The notes below the pieces were generated by a model. It searched no databases. It was not told the origin of the DNA and saw nothing but the letters and a program-made list of their open reading frames with translations. Below, one piece after another: positions 53,686 to 62,015 of a stretch of DNA of 64,000 nucleotides. Each line of letters begins with the position of its first letter. Positions within the stretch are counted from its first letter, which is position 1. Both the position numbers and the translations under genes were made by a program. This DNA is from an uncultured Acidobacteriota bacterium (GTDB lineage Bacteria > Acidobacteriota > UBA6911 > CAINFC01): assembly GCA_903847975.1 (NCBI GenBank), contig CAINFC010000082.1, forward strand, positions 1 to 64,000, read 5' to 3'.

Positions 53686-54675
53686 TTATTTCCTGGACTT
53701 GGGCCCGTTTTCCCGGGCCCATGCTGCGGCGCCGGTTGCCGTGGCGTGATCCCCCAGCCGGGCGGTTACCACCCGGAAGGAATTTCGGTAGGTAGGCATC
53801 ACCCGGCTGCGCGCGGTGCGCGTCACTTCCTGGAGGAAGAGGTCCGGCATGGCCTCCACCAGACCGCCGCCCAGCAGGACGACGTCCGGAGCCAGCAGCT
53901 GGATGGCGTTGGCCACGCCGATGCCGATCCAGCGCGCCGCTTCTTCCAGGATGGACCGGATCGACTGGTCTCCGGCGGAAATGGCTCGAGCCAGGGAGGA
54001 GCTACGGATCTGCGACAGGTCCGTGCCCACCTCCTGCGCCAGGTGAGGGGCATCGCCGCGGTAAATCGCCGTAGCCGCTGCTGCGGCAATGGCCAGGCGG
54101 CTGGCCAGAGCTTCCAGGCAGCCCCGCTGGCCGCACCCGCATAAAGGCCCGTCGGGTTGCACCTGGCAATGGCCTATCTCGAAGCAGGATCCCGTCTTTC
54201 CCCGAATGATCCGCCCCTCATAGATGCAGCCGCCTCCGATGCCGGTGCCCGGAAATACGCCGATCGCACAGCGGGCACCGCGGGCGGCGCCAAAGCTATA
54301 TTCCCCGTACACGCCGGCGTCCACATCGTTGGAAATCACCGTCGGACACGGGTAGCGTTTCTCCAAAATCCTCTTCAGCGGAAGATTTTTCCACCCCATA
54401 TTGGGGCTTTCCAGCAGAACGCCCTTGTTGAGGTCCAGAGGACCGGGAACTGCCACGCCGATGCCCAGAAGGGACTCTCCGGGAACGCCGCATTCGGCCA
54501 GCGTCTGCTCCACGGTTTCGATGATGCGCGACACGCCGTTCTCCGCTCCTCCCCCGCCGGCCTTGGTTTTCCGCCGTTTTTCCCCCACAACCCGGAATTC
54601 GGAATCGAAGACCAGCCCGAGCATTTTGGTGGCTCCCAGGTCGAATCCCACCCAGTATTTCGCTTGTTTTCGCAT
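53686..54675 (-). CDS. ROK-family sugar kinase (glucokinase-like)
   Basis: Phosphorylates a hexose or N-acetyl-hexosamine using ATP (or polyphosphate in some relatives). The 329-residue protein has the ATP-binding opening VGFDLGATKMLGL, the sugar-binding VISNDVDAGVYGE, the GIGGGCIYEG stretch, and the ROK zinc/His motif FEIGHCQVQPDGPLCGCGQRG. The ATG at 54675 is preceded by AAAGGAA; the frame upstream to 54750 is not needed. Twelve bp separate it from ppx. Its neighbour ppk1 raises the possibility of a polyphosphate glucokinase, but no decisive residue is visible. Confidence 0.85.
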   Translation of the reverse strand: MRKQAKYWVGFDLGATKMLGLVFDSEFRVVGEKRRKTKAGGGGAENGVSRIIETVEQTLAECGVPGESLLGIGVAVPGPLDLNKGVLLESPNMGWKNLPLKRILEKRYPCPTVISNDVDAGVYGEYSFGAARGARCAIGVFPGTGIGGGCIYEGRIIRGKTGSCFEIGHCQVQPDGPLCGCGQRGCLEALASRLAIAAAAATAIYRGDAPHLAQEVGTDLSQIRSSSLARAISAGDQSIRSILEEAARWIGIGVANAIQLLAPDVVLLGGGLVEAMPDLFLQEVTRTARSRVMPTYRNSFRVVTARLGDHATATGAAAWARENGPKSRK

Positions 54676-54828
54676 TTCCTTTTCCCTCTCTTCCCGCCGA
54701 TCAGCATTTTGGGACGGCTTCCTGATGCTTCCTGCAGGGGCACAGCGCACCGGTCCCCCGCAGAAAGTTGCACGTCTTCGGTGCGGCTCCGCGGACGGCG
54801 CATCCCCTTGCCTCGACCGCCCGGTCCG

Positions 54829-55986
54829 CTAAACGGGGTAGGAGTCGTGGTCCGTGACGATCGGGCGCACCCACCCCAGATTCGGCGGCAGCTCCTCCAT
54901 CGGGCCCATCCATTTCAGCTGGCGTTCGATATCCGCATGCAGCTGGTATTTTTTCTGAACGGCGGCTATTTGGGTACCCCGAATGTCAATCCGGGAAAGG
55001 TCCCACTGCCCGATACCCACTTCGCCGCAGTACTTCAGCCATCCGAGCCAGTTGTGGTCGATCCCCATGGTTTCCGCCGCCACGCGGTCCGCGGCCAGGT
55101 AGTCCGTGGAGGCAATGGCTATGCGGGAAGCGACAGGAGTCCCTCCGGCCGGCCCGTTCCCCTCCATGCCTTCATATCCGTCAATGACCGTGGCCCCCCA
55201 GAAGGGCTGCATCTTCTGCGCCGTCAGGAACATGTTGTAGAGGCACTGGCGAACACCCACATGATAGCGGCGCTTGTCGTTCCAGCGGGTGGTCTCCTTG
55301 GGGGCCTGGTGCAGGGGCGCGCCCAGAACCATGTTTTTGATCGAAAGGGTAGCTACGGTTACATTATGGGTCTTCAGGATCGCCGAGCAGAGAATGAAGG
55401 CATCGGGATCGAACAGCCTCGCCGCCAGACGAACCGGAGCTACATGCAGGTCGAAATTGACGAGCGGCAGAAGCACGTACTTGGCCTCTTCGTTCAGGTC
55501 GATCAGGCTGACTTTTTGGGATTTATGTTCCCTGGCCACCGCGGGATATCCGAAGTTGTTGAACCCCTCCATGGTATTTCCCGCCGAAGACTCCGCAATA
55601 TAAACCGGCCCCTTGAACCGCGGCGCCAGATAATCGAGAATGCCGTGCAGCGCGTCGGCATGGGTGGCACCGAGCTGAATCGTGGTCGTGACATTGTTCG
55701 GCTTGATGACCACATACTTCTTTTTTTTCAGCCTCGGCCGGATCTGGTCGTCAATGGCCACCAGGGAGTCATAAATAATTTTGCGCCGGCTGTCTCCCTG
55801 AACCAGGGAAGCAATGGAACGCTGCGCCACCGGAGGGAAGGGATCCGGGTGCCCGAAAGTTCGACGGTTTCTTTGTTGCGGGGCATCTTTGGGCGGCTGG
55901 GCTGCCGCAAGACGGCTCCCGACCATGGAACCGGCAGCGGCTCCCGCCAGTTGAAACAGATAGCGGCGGTTGAGGATAGACGACAT
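54829..55986 (-). CDS. DUF362-domain protein with Tat-like signal
   Basis: A 385-residue exported protein of the DUF362 family, whose function is not established. The N-terminus NRRYLFQLAGAAAGSMVG has the twin Arg and hydrophobic run of a Tat-type leader. DUF362 features include VVIKPNNV, VYIAESSAG near a Gly/Ser loop, DPDAFILCSAILKTHNVTVA and STDYLAADRVAAETMGI. No ferredoxin-type Cys clusters follow, unlike many relatives. It stands 137 bp after holB and 153 bp before the ROK kinase, so it is probably its own transcription unit. Confidence 0.82.
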   Translation of the reverse strand: MSSILNRRYLFQLAGAAAGSMVGSRLAAAQPPKDAPQQRNRRTFGHPDPFPPVAQRSIASLVQGDSRRKIIYDSLVAIDDQIRPRLKKKKYVVIKPNNVTTTIQLGATHADALHGILDYLAPRFKGPVYIAESSAGNTMEGFNNFGYPAVAREHKSQKVSLIDLNEEAKYVLLPLVNFDLHVAPVRLAARLFDPDAFILCSAILKTHNVTVATLSIKNMVLGAPLHQAPKETTRWNDKRRYHVGVRQCLYNMFLTAQKMQPFWGATVIDGYEGMEGNGPAGGTPVASRIAIASTDYLAADRVAAETMGIDHNWLGWLKYCGEVGIGQWDLSRIDIRGTQIAAVQKKYQLHADIERQLKWMGPMEELPPNLGWVRPIVTDHDSYPV

Positions 55987-56123
55987 TGGTTTGCTCCTTT
56001 TGCTAAATTGTTTTTACCGGGAGCCATGCTCCGCCATGGCTCCTGCAAAAAACGGCTGCCCCGGTACGGACGCCGCGGAGCGCGTCCCACCGCAACAAGA
56101 CTTCCGGAAACCTTTCGGCAAGA

Positions 56124-57167
56124 CTAGGATTCCGATTTCCCGCCGGCAATGGCACGACAGGTCAAGAAAAAGTTCTCCAGGGCGATCGGGCATCTGATAT
56201 TATGATCCAATCTTCGGCATAATTCACCTGCTTCCCGGGCTATGTCCAGCCATGGACGCATATCCATGGATTCGCCGGCGCCCCCCCCTATCTGATCCGC
56301 CAACCGATCGCGCAAGGCATGCAGAAACTCGGAAAGCCACTCCCGACTGATGGCCACAGCCTGGGAGGAAGCGGAAATTTCCGTTTCCAGCGCAGAATCG
56401 GAGTTCCGGGCCGCATACTGGCTCAGATTCAAAAGACGTTTGTCTCCCAGCATCCGCTCCAGCATTCTGGCGACTTCCGAGAAAGGCTCGTTGGCCAGGG
56501 CCGCTTGCAAAAATCGCCGGGCATAATCCTCCATGTCCTCCTTGGCACGCAGGTCGATTCCGGAAGCCCGGGATATTCTCCCTTCGGCCCGACGGGCCCG
56601 CTGCAGAGCCTCTTCGGCCGTGAACCCGCCCGTCTTTTGGAGAATGGCGACCACTTCCTCCACCCGCAAAGGAGCAAAACGAAACAGCTGGCAGCGCGAC
56701 CGGATGGTCTGCAAAAGGGCATCCGGATGGTGGGAAATCAAAATCAGTTTTGAAAAGGGGAGCGGCTCTTCCAGGATCTTGAGCAGCGCGTTGGCGGTTT
56801 CCACTTTCATCGCATGCGCCTTTTCAAGAATGAATACCTTAAAGTCCGCGTAAAAAGGCACGACGGCAGCCTCCTGGATCATTGCACGAACCGCTTCCAT
56901 CCGGATAAAATTCCCATCCGGCTGAAGGGTAACAATATCCGGGTGTTGATCGCCCAGGATCAGGCGGCAGTTTTTGCAATGCCCGCACCCCCCGTCCTGA
57001 CGTCGCTCCCGGCAATTTAAACCGGCTGCCAGGTGCCGGGCCACCAGCCGCTTGCCGACCCCGTCCGGCCCGCAAAAAAGCATGGCATGGGGAAGCCTGT
57101 CCCTCTCCAGGCCGCGACGGAGCATATCGATGCAGCGCCGGTGGCCGATAATTTCGTCGAAGGGCAC
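56124..57167 (-). CDS. holB: DNA polymerase III subunit delta-prime
   Basis: A clamp-loader subunit, 347 residues, starting at GTG behind AGAGGG. The AAA+ fold shows a Walker-A-like GPDGVGKRLVA, a zinc-binding Cys set CGHCKNC together with the upstream CRERR Cys, and a Walker-B-like FILEKAHAM. Sensor 1 is ANALLKILEEP and the SRC motif is in IRSRCQLFRF. The C-terminal helical domain shows little family signal. It begins 4 bp after the tmk stop, the very common tmk-holB arrangement, so both are co-translated. Confidence 0.93.
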   Translation of the reverse strand: MPFDEIIGHRRCIDMLRRGLERDRLPHAMLFCGPDGVGKRLVARHLAAGLNCRERRQDGGCGHCKNCRLILGDQHPDIVTLQPDGNFIRMEAVRAMIQEAAVVPFYADFKVFILEKAHAMKVETANALLKILEEPLPFSKLILISHHPDALLQTIRSRCQLFRFAPLRVEEVVAILQKTGGFTAEEALQRARRAEGRISRASGIDLRAKEDMEDYARRFLQAALANEPFSEVARMLERMLGDKRLLNLSQYAARNSDSALETEISASSQAVAISREWLSEFLHALRDRLADQIGGGAGESMDMRPWLDIAREAGELCRRLDHNIRCPIALENFFLTCRAIAGGKSES

Positions 57168-57171
57168 GGCG

Positions 57172-57882
57172 CTACCCTCTACTCCGCCCGCGGACTGCCG
57201 GCCGGGCCGGAACCGCCTCCCAAAGAGTCCGGGTCACCCTCCAGACCCGGTCGTGCACCTTTTCCGGCGGAGCGTCCGCCGGAATTAGGCGGAAGCGGTC
57301 GGGTTCTTCCGCAGCAAACCGGCGGTAGGCACGGCGCACGCGGCGGTGGAAGGCCAGGCATTCCGCTTCGAACCGCCCCTGGGAGCTATTCTCCTCGGAA
57401 TTTCTGCGGCGGGCCCTCTCCAGGCCGACCTCCACCGGAAGATCGAAAACCAGGGTCAGATCCGGCCTGCGCAATTGCAGGCTTTGGGCGAGAACCTGCA
57501 GCAGCGAGGGCGAAATCCCGCGGGCCGCTCCCTGGTAGGCGCGGGTGGCATCCTGGTAGCGGTCGCAGAGCACATGGATCCCGTCCCGCAGGGCAGGCTC
57601 GACGACCTCCTTCAGGTCCTGGATGCGGTCGGCCAGGTAGAGCAGCAACTCCGCCTCCGGCACCCGGCCGGGCCCTTTTTCCGCCAGCAGGATGGCGCGC
57701 ACCTCCCGGCCGAACGGGGTTCCTCCGGGCTCCCGGGTGGCGATGAAAGGAATCCGGCTGCGGGTCAGCTGCTCGCCAAGCAGCCGGAGCTGCAGGCTTT
57801 TTCCGGAGCCCTCGATCCCTTCGAAGGTAACAAACTTTCCGCGTCGGGAGCGGGCAGGGAATACAGCAGGGGAGGGATTCAT
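57172..57882 (-). CDS. tmk: Thymidylate kinase
   Basis: Phosphorylates dTMP to dTDP. The 236-residue protein carries a P-loop [12 protein letters not shown] and the REPGGTPFG motif. Where most bacteria have DRFxDSTxAYQG it reads [17 protein letters not shown] lid-like basic ERARRRN follows. The start overlaps the deoC stop by 4 bp (ATGA at 57879-57882). The N-terminus is about 12 residues longer than usual and the C-terminus ends in an Arg/Ala-rich tail. Coupling to deoC links deoxynucleoside breakdown with dTMP activation, though co-location may be accidental. Confidence 0.94.
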   Translation of the reverse strand: MNPSPAVFPARSRRGKFVTFEGIEGSGKSLQLRLLGEQLTRSRIPFIATREPGGTPFGREVRAILLAEKGPGRVPEAELLLYLADRIQDLKEVVEPALRDGIHVLCDRYQDATRAYQGAARGISPSLLQVLAQSLQLRRPDLTLVFDLPVEVGLERARRRNSEENSSQGRFEAECLAFHRRVRRAYRRFAAEEPDRFRLIPADAPPEKVHDRVWRVTRTLWEAVPARPAVRGRSRG

Positions 57883-58736
57883 CCGGCGTTCTGCACGATT
57901 TTCAAACTGGCGCTGGCGCCGATGCGCGTGGCTCCGGCTTCAATCATCGCGCGGGTTGTAGCCTGGTCGCGGATGCCGCCGGCCGCCTTGATCCCCATTT
58001 CCGGCCCCACCACGCGGCGCATCAGCTGGACATCCTGCACCGTGGCTCCGCCCGGGCCGAAGCCGGTGCTGGTCTTGACAAAGTCGGCGCCGGCTTCCCG
58101 GGCCAGAAGGCAGGCTTTCACTTTTTCTTCCTCGTTCAGCAGCGCGGCTTCAATGATCACCTTGCTGTGGGCCCCCATCTCGCGGCAGGCGTCGGCCACC
58201 GCCTGGATATCCTTGCGCACCAGGGCGTCCTTCCCCGACTTGAGAGCGCCGATGTGGATCACCATGTCGATTTCCCCGGCTCCGTCGAAAACGGCCCGGC
58301 GCGTTTCATATACCTTGGCGTCGGTGACCGAGACTCCCAGGGGGAAGCCCACCACGCTGCAGACCACTACCCGGCTTCCCCGGACCGCTTCAGCGGCCAG
58401 CCGCACCCAGGCCGGATTGATGCATACGGCCGCAAAGTTCTGCTCCACGGCTTCGCGGCAGAGCTTCAGGACATCCGTTTCGGTGGCTTCCGGCTTGAGC
58501 AGGGTATGGTCGATAAACCCGGCCAGTTCATGAACCGCCGCGGCGGCGGCACGGCACACCCCCACCCGGCAGGCTCCGCAGTCCAGCAGCAACTGCAGGC
58601 ATCCGGAGCAATGGCTGAGGCACGAGGCGTGCTGGCAGGCACCGGTTTCCAGAGAAACGGGCAGCTGCAGGCGGCGGCAGACTTCCGCGGTGATTTGGCG
58701 GACCAGGTCGGACTGGGGTGCGGTTGGTTCCATCAT
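57879..58736 (-). CDS. deoC: Deoxyribose-phosphate aldolase with N-terminal targeting-like helix and Cys cluster
   Basis: Class I aldolase splitting 2-deoxyribose 5-phosphate into glyceraldehyde 3-phosphate and acetaldehyde. The barrel begins near residue 75 with [11 protein letters not shown]. The Schiff-base Lys is in FVKTSTGFG, the partner Lys in [10 protein letters not shown], and CSVVGFPLG is also present. Before it lie about 70 extra residues: an amphipathic helix ([15 protein letters not shown], residues 10-24) and eight Cys, seven of them between 34 and 61 (spacing C-x4-C-x3-C-x2-C-x6-C-x2-C-x4-C). The start is ATG 58736 (or 58733, or TTG 58751). It sits 11 bp after rpiB. The extension resembles microcompartment-targeted enzymes. 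Confidence 0.9.
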   Translation of the reverse strand: MMEPTAPQSDLVRQITAEVCRRLQLPVSLETGACQHASCLSHCSGCLQLLLDCGACRVGVCRAAAAAVHELAGFIDHTLLKPEATETDVLKLCREAVEQNFAAVCINPAWVRLAAEAVRGSRVVVCSVVGFPLGVSVTDAKVYETRRAVFDGAGEIDMVIHIGALKSGKDALVRKDIQAVADACREMGAHSKVIIEAALLNEEEKVKACLLAREAGADFVKTSTGFGPGGATVQDVQLMRRVVGPEMGIKAAGGIRDQATTRAMIEAGATRIGASASLKIVQNAG

Positions 58737-58747
58737 GGCGTTCGGGC

Positions 58748-59539
58748 TCAAAGATTGAGGTTGCGCAGATACTTGGCTTCCACGGCGCTGATTTTCTTCA
58801 CCCGCCGGGCATGGCGTTCTTCGCCGAAGGGAGTGTCCAGCCAGGTTTGCAGAATCCGGCAGGCGGCGGCGGCATCCAGCATCCGGCCTCCGAGAGTGAG
58901 AACGTTGGCGAAGTTGTGCTCCCGGCTGTTGCGGGCCGAAGCCTCATCCCAGCAGCATGCCGCACGGATGCCGGGAACCTTGTTGGCCACCATGCAGGAG
59001 CCGATGCCTGCGCCGTCGACCATCACTCCCGCGAAGCACTCCCGGCGGGCCACACTCATGGCCACCGCCAGGGCCAGATCCGGGTAGTCCACCGGATCAC
59101 GGCCGAAAGCCCCGAAGTCCCGGACCGGGTAGCCGGCCTCCTGGAGGTGGCTTTTCAAATTTTCTTTCAGATCGAATCCGCCATGGTCCGCTCCCAGGGC
59201 AATCGACTGCTCCTTCATCCCGGCGGGAATCAGGGAGATCTGCCGGTCTGCGGCAAATTCGCGCGCCAGGTCCGTGAGAATCGCCTTGGGCGGCAGCAGA
59301 AAGGTCCCCCCGAAGCGGACCGACTCCAGATCCTCCCGCGTCAGGATCACCGGACGGCTGGAATCTGCGGCCGGAACCGGGATCGCCCGGTGGACAGCGG
59401 GAGCCCCCTCCGCCGGAGCCGCTCGGGGAGCGGGAGCCGCCGGGGCGGGCTCCGGGACAGCAGGCGCCATTCCCAGCCGCTTCTCCAGCGCCTCCAGGAC
59501 CAGCTTTTCGATTCTTTTTTGTAATTCCTGGGCATCCAT
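58748..59539 (-). CDS. rpiB: RpiB/LacA-family sugar-phosphate isomerase with microcompartment-like N-terminal extension
   Basis: Probable ribose 5-phosphate isomerase B of 263 residues, about 110 longer than usual. Residues 1-20 ([20 protein letters not shown]) form an amphipathic helix. A Pro/Ala linker (25-59) and a small motif domain follow (62-107: [26 protein letters not shown]) of the kind seen in microcompartment-associated proteins. The isomerase domain starts near 113 ([13 protein letters not shown]) and ends with [16 protein letters not shown]. In place of the catalytic Cys of the E. coli enzyme (ICGTG) it reads VDGAG (Asp175). ATG 59539 is preferred over 59587. It precedes deoC. 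Confidence 0.85.
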   Translation of the reverse strand: MDAQELQKRIEKLVLEALEKRLGMAPAVPEPAPAAPAPRAAPAEGAPAVHRAIPVPAADSSRPVILTREDLESVRFGGTFLLPPKAILTDLAREFAADRQISLIPAGMKEQSIALGADHGGFDLKENLKSHLQEAGYPVRDFGAFGRDPVDYPDLALAVAMSVARRECFAGVMVDGAGIGSCMVANKVPGIRAACCWDEASARNSREHNFANVLTLGGRMLDAAAACRILQTWLDTPFGEERHARRVKKISAVEAKYLRNLNL

Positions 59540-59632
59540 AGGTTTGTTGCAAGGCTCCCGCGTGCGATCCGCACCAAAGCACTCCATTTTAACTCAAACC
59601 GGACAGACAAGGAAACGATTCCTTCGTCGGAC

Positions 59633-60451
59633 TCATGAGGTCAATTCATGGAGCAGCGCCCCTTCGAGGAGGCACATCTGCTTTTCTTCCCGGACCTTTC
59701 CCTCGCGGCCAAGCACAAAAAGGCATTCGGCGCGCAATTTTCTTTCATCCGTTTGAATATAGGCGGAATGAATGCTTGCCTCATGCAGCGAAAGGGTGAG
59801 CGCCGCCCGGAAAACCAGGCCCACATGGTCCGGGCACTCCAGCCGGAGAATGCCGGTGCCTTCCCTGGGAAGCAGTTCGTGGCTGATCTGGATCTGGGCG
59901 GCCGGAAGAGGCGCAAAGTGCAGCCGGTCGGCCTCCCGGGACAGCAGCCCGGTCTCCCTGGCGATCTGCTCCTCCAGCCCCGCCTGGAACTGGCGTTTCT
60001 GTCCATCCGTCTCCAGGAGGTGATGCGTGTCGGCAATGAGGAAGCAGTCCAGCGCCAGACCGTGGGCATGGGTGAACACTTCCGCCTCCCGGATGTTCAG
60101 ATAGGACTGCACCAGGCAGAGGGTGATCTGGGCCAGAAGATAGGGGTGGTCCCCGGTCAGGACGGTCAGGGTGTAATCGAACTCCCTGGGGGACAAAATG
60201 GTGACCGGCCGCCCCGACTGGTAGTTGCGGAAGGAAATGTAATGCTTGACCACATCGCGCGGCGGAAAGCGAAGTATGTACTCGTCGGGCAAAGCGGCGA
60301 CAAACCTCGAAAACTCTTCGGTCGGAATTTTTCCGGGAAAAAGGAGAAAAGCTTCGGCAATCTGGCGCCGCAGGGAAGCCGCTTCCTTGCTTTCCTGCCA
60401 TGCCCGGACGCGGCGCTGTTCCAGGAGGGCTTTCAGGCTGCCGGCGCTCAT
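59633..60451 (-). CDS. Stand-alone tandem ACT-domain protein related to the GlnD C-terminus
   Basis: A 272-residue cytoplasmic protein. The N-terminal 75 residues are helical. The segment AALPDEYILRFPPRDVVKHY is like the helix just before the ACT domains in GlnD (PII uridylyltransferase). ACT 1 (about 80-150) has LTVLTGDHPYLLAQITLCLV and REAEVFTHAHGLALDCFLI, and ACT 2 (about 200-270) has RLECPDHVGLVFRAALTL. The nucleotidyltransferase and HD domains of GlnD are absent, so it cannot uridylylate. It may sense glutamine or another small molecule for a separate partner. It overlaps the ruvC stop by 4 bp. Confidence 0.72.
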   Translation of the reverse strand: MSAGSLKALLEQRRVRAWQESKEAASLRRQIAEAFLLFPGKIPTEEFSRFVAALPDEYILRFPPRDVVKHYISFRNYQSGRPVTILSPREFDYTLTVLTGDHPYLLAQITLCLVQSYLNIREAEVFTHAHGLALDCFLIADTHHLLETDGQKRQFQAGLEEQIARETGLLSREADRLHFAPLPAAQIQISHELLPREGTGILRLECPDHVGLVFRAALTLSLHEASIHSAYIQTDERKLRAECLFVLGREGKVREEKQMCLLEGALLHELTS

Positions 60452-60960
60452 CTTTCCCCCTCCTGGCGGGCAGCCAGAATCGCCTGGCGCGTGGATTGGT
60501 TCTGGGCGTGGCAGATGGCGACCGCCAGAGCATCCGCTGCGTCGAAGGGCGAGGGTGCCTGTTCCAGCTTCAGGATGATCCGCACCATTTCCTGCACCTG
60601 CTGCTTTTCCGCGCGGCCGTATCCGGTCACGGACTTTTTTACTTCCAGGGGAGAATACTCGAAAACCGGCACTCCCCTTTCCGATGCGCAGAGCATAACC
60701 ACCCCGCGGGCATGCGCCAGTCGCAGGGCGCTTTTGACATTCACCGCAAAAAAGAGGTCCTCCAGAGCCAAGGCCTCAACGGGATGATCCGCCAATATCT
60801 TCCGGACTTTCTCCGCCAGAAAAGCCAGCCGGTCCGGGAGGCTCCGCCGCGAAGGGAGACGGATCGCACCGCAATCCAGGAATAAATGCCTTGTGCCGTT
60901 GGATTCCAGCAGGCCGTACCCTGCTGTCTCTGTGCCCGGATCGATGCCCAATATAATCAT
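60448..60960 (-). CDS. ruvC: Crossover junction endodeoxyribonuclease RuvC
   Basis: Resolves Holliday junctions as a dimer with RuvAB. The 170-residue protein begins IILGIDPGTETAGYG (first catalytic Asp). The acidic Glu is in LALEDLFFAVN, the loop YSPLEVKKSVTGYGRAEKQQV matches the family, and the last acids are in FDAADALAVAICH. It starts 33 bp after yebC, the usual yebC-ruvC order, but the ruvA/ruvB genes that often follow are replaced here by the ACT-domain gene. Confidence 0.96.
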   Translation of the reverse strand: MIILGIDPGTETAGYGLLESNGTRHLFLDCGAIRLPSRRSLPDRLAFLAEKVRKILADHPVEALALEDLFFAVNVKSALRLAHARGVVMLCASERGVPVFEYSPLEVKKSVTGYGRAEKQQVQEMVRIILKLEQAPSPFDAADALAVAICHAQNQSTRQAILAARQEGER

Positions 60961-60993
60961 GGAAAGCCGGCGGACAGGATCCGGGAGGGATCG

Positions 60994-61743
60994 TCAGGTA
61001 TTGATCGCTTCCATCTCCGCGGGGCTGATGTCAAAGTTCGCCCAGACGTGCTGCACGTCTTCGTGCTCTTCCAGGGCTTCCATCAGTTTCAGCATGGACT
61101 GGGCGCTCTTTCCTTCGAGCTGTATGTAATTCTGGGGAACCATGGCGATTTCCGAAGCCGCCAGCTTCAGGGCTTTCTTTTCCAGCTCTTCCTTTACGGC
61201 GTAAAAGCTCTCCGGTGCGGTAAAAACCTCGAAGTTTTCCCCATCGTCGCGCATGTCGTCCGCGCCGGCTTCCAGAACCAGCTCCATAAGCTCATCTTCC
61301 GTTTTCGAGGCCTTTTCGACTACCAGGTAGCCCTTTTTCTGGAACATCCAGGCCACGCTGCCGCTCTCCCCCATGTTCCCGCCATAGCGGGAGAAGAGGT
61401 GGCGGATTTCCGCAACGGTGCGATTCTTGTTGTCCGTCACCACATCGCAATAAACCGCAACGCCGCCCGGGCCGTACCCTTCGTAGGTCACCTCTTCGTA
61501 AGAAACTCCCGGCAGCTCTCCGGTACCGCGCTGGATGGCCCGCTTGATATTGTCCGCGGGCATATTGGCAGCCTTGGCGGTATTGACGACCGTGCGGAGC
61601 CGTGAATTGGAATCCAGATCCCCTCCGCCCATTCGGGCAGCGACGGTAATTTCTTTCAGCAGGCGGGTGAATATCCTGCCGCGCTTGGAATCGGTAGCGG
61701 CCTTCTTATGCTTGATGGAATGCCATTTTGAATGACCGGACAT
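60994..61743 (-). CDS. yebC: YebC/PmpR-family regulatory/translation factor
   Basis: A 249-residue protein of the TACO1/YebC family. MSGHSKWHSIKHKKAATDSK is the classic N-terminus. GGGDLDSNSRLRTVVNTAKA, MPADNIKRAIQRG, and YEGYGPGGVAVYCDVVTDN complete the family markers. Members act as transcriptional regulators or help ribosomes translate proline stretches. It appears to head the minus-strand series that continues through ruvC. Confidence 0.96.
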   Translation of the reverse strand: MSGHSKWHSIKHKKAATDSKRGRIFTRLLKEITVAARMGGGDLDSNSRLRTVVNTAKAANMPADNIKRAIQRGTGELPGVSYEEVTYEGYGPGGVAVYCDVVTDNKNRTVAEIRHLFSRYGGNMGESGSVAWMFQKKGYLVVEKASKTEDELMELVLEAGADDMRDDGENFEVFTAPESFYAVKEELEKKALKLAASEIAMVPQNYIQLEGKSAQSMLKLMEALEEHEDVQHVWANFDISPAEMEAINT

Positions 61744-62015
61744 ATCATAGCTCCCAGTAAAAAAATCTCAATAATGAAGGGTGCCGGTCCGGCGCTTTCG
61801 GCTTTCCAACCAACCTGGGAAAAAGAAGCCGGAAAAATCCGTTTCCGGAGTCCCCGTTTCCCGGAATCCTGCGGTCGGCCGCACTCTTATTTCCCGGTAC
61901 CCCAAACCTCTGAATACTAACACAACCGGGAATCGGGAGCAAAGCCATTCTTCTGGTAATGGCGGCTTGTTTCGGTTATGCTTGGCGGGACGATCGACAG
62001 AAAGGAACCTCGTTT

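Noticed and set aside
53686-54675. ROK kinase considered as NanK partner of the sialidase operon
   Set aside because: It is over 40 kb away, tied to ppx, and no residue points to N-acetylmannosamine over glucose; left as an open possibility only.
54157-56127. A 656-codon plus-strand frame covering the DUF362 and ROK genes
   Set aside because: It spans two unrelated minus-strand genes and the gap between them, with no motifs.
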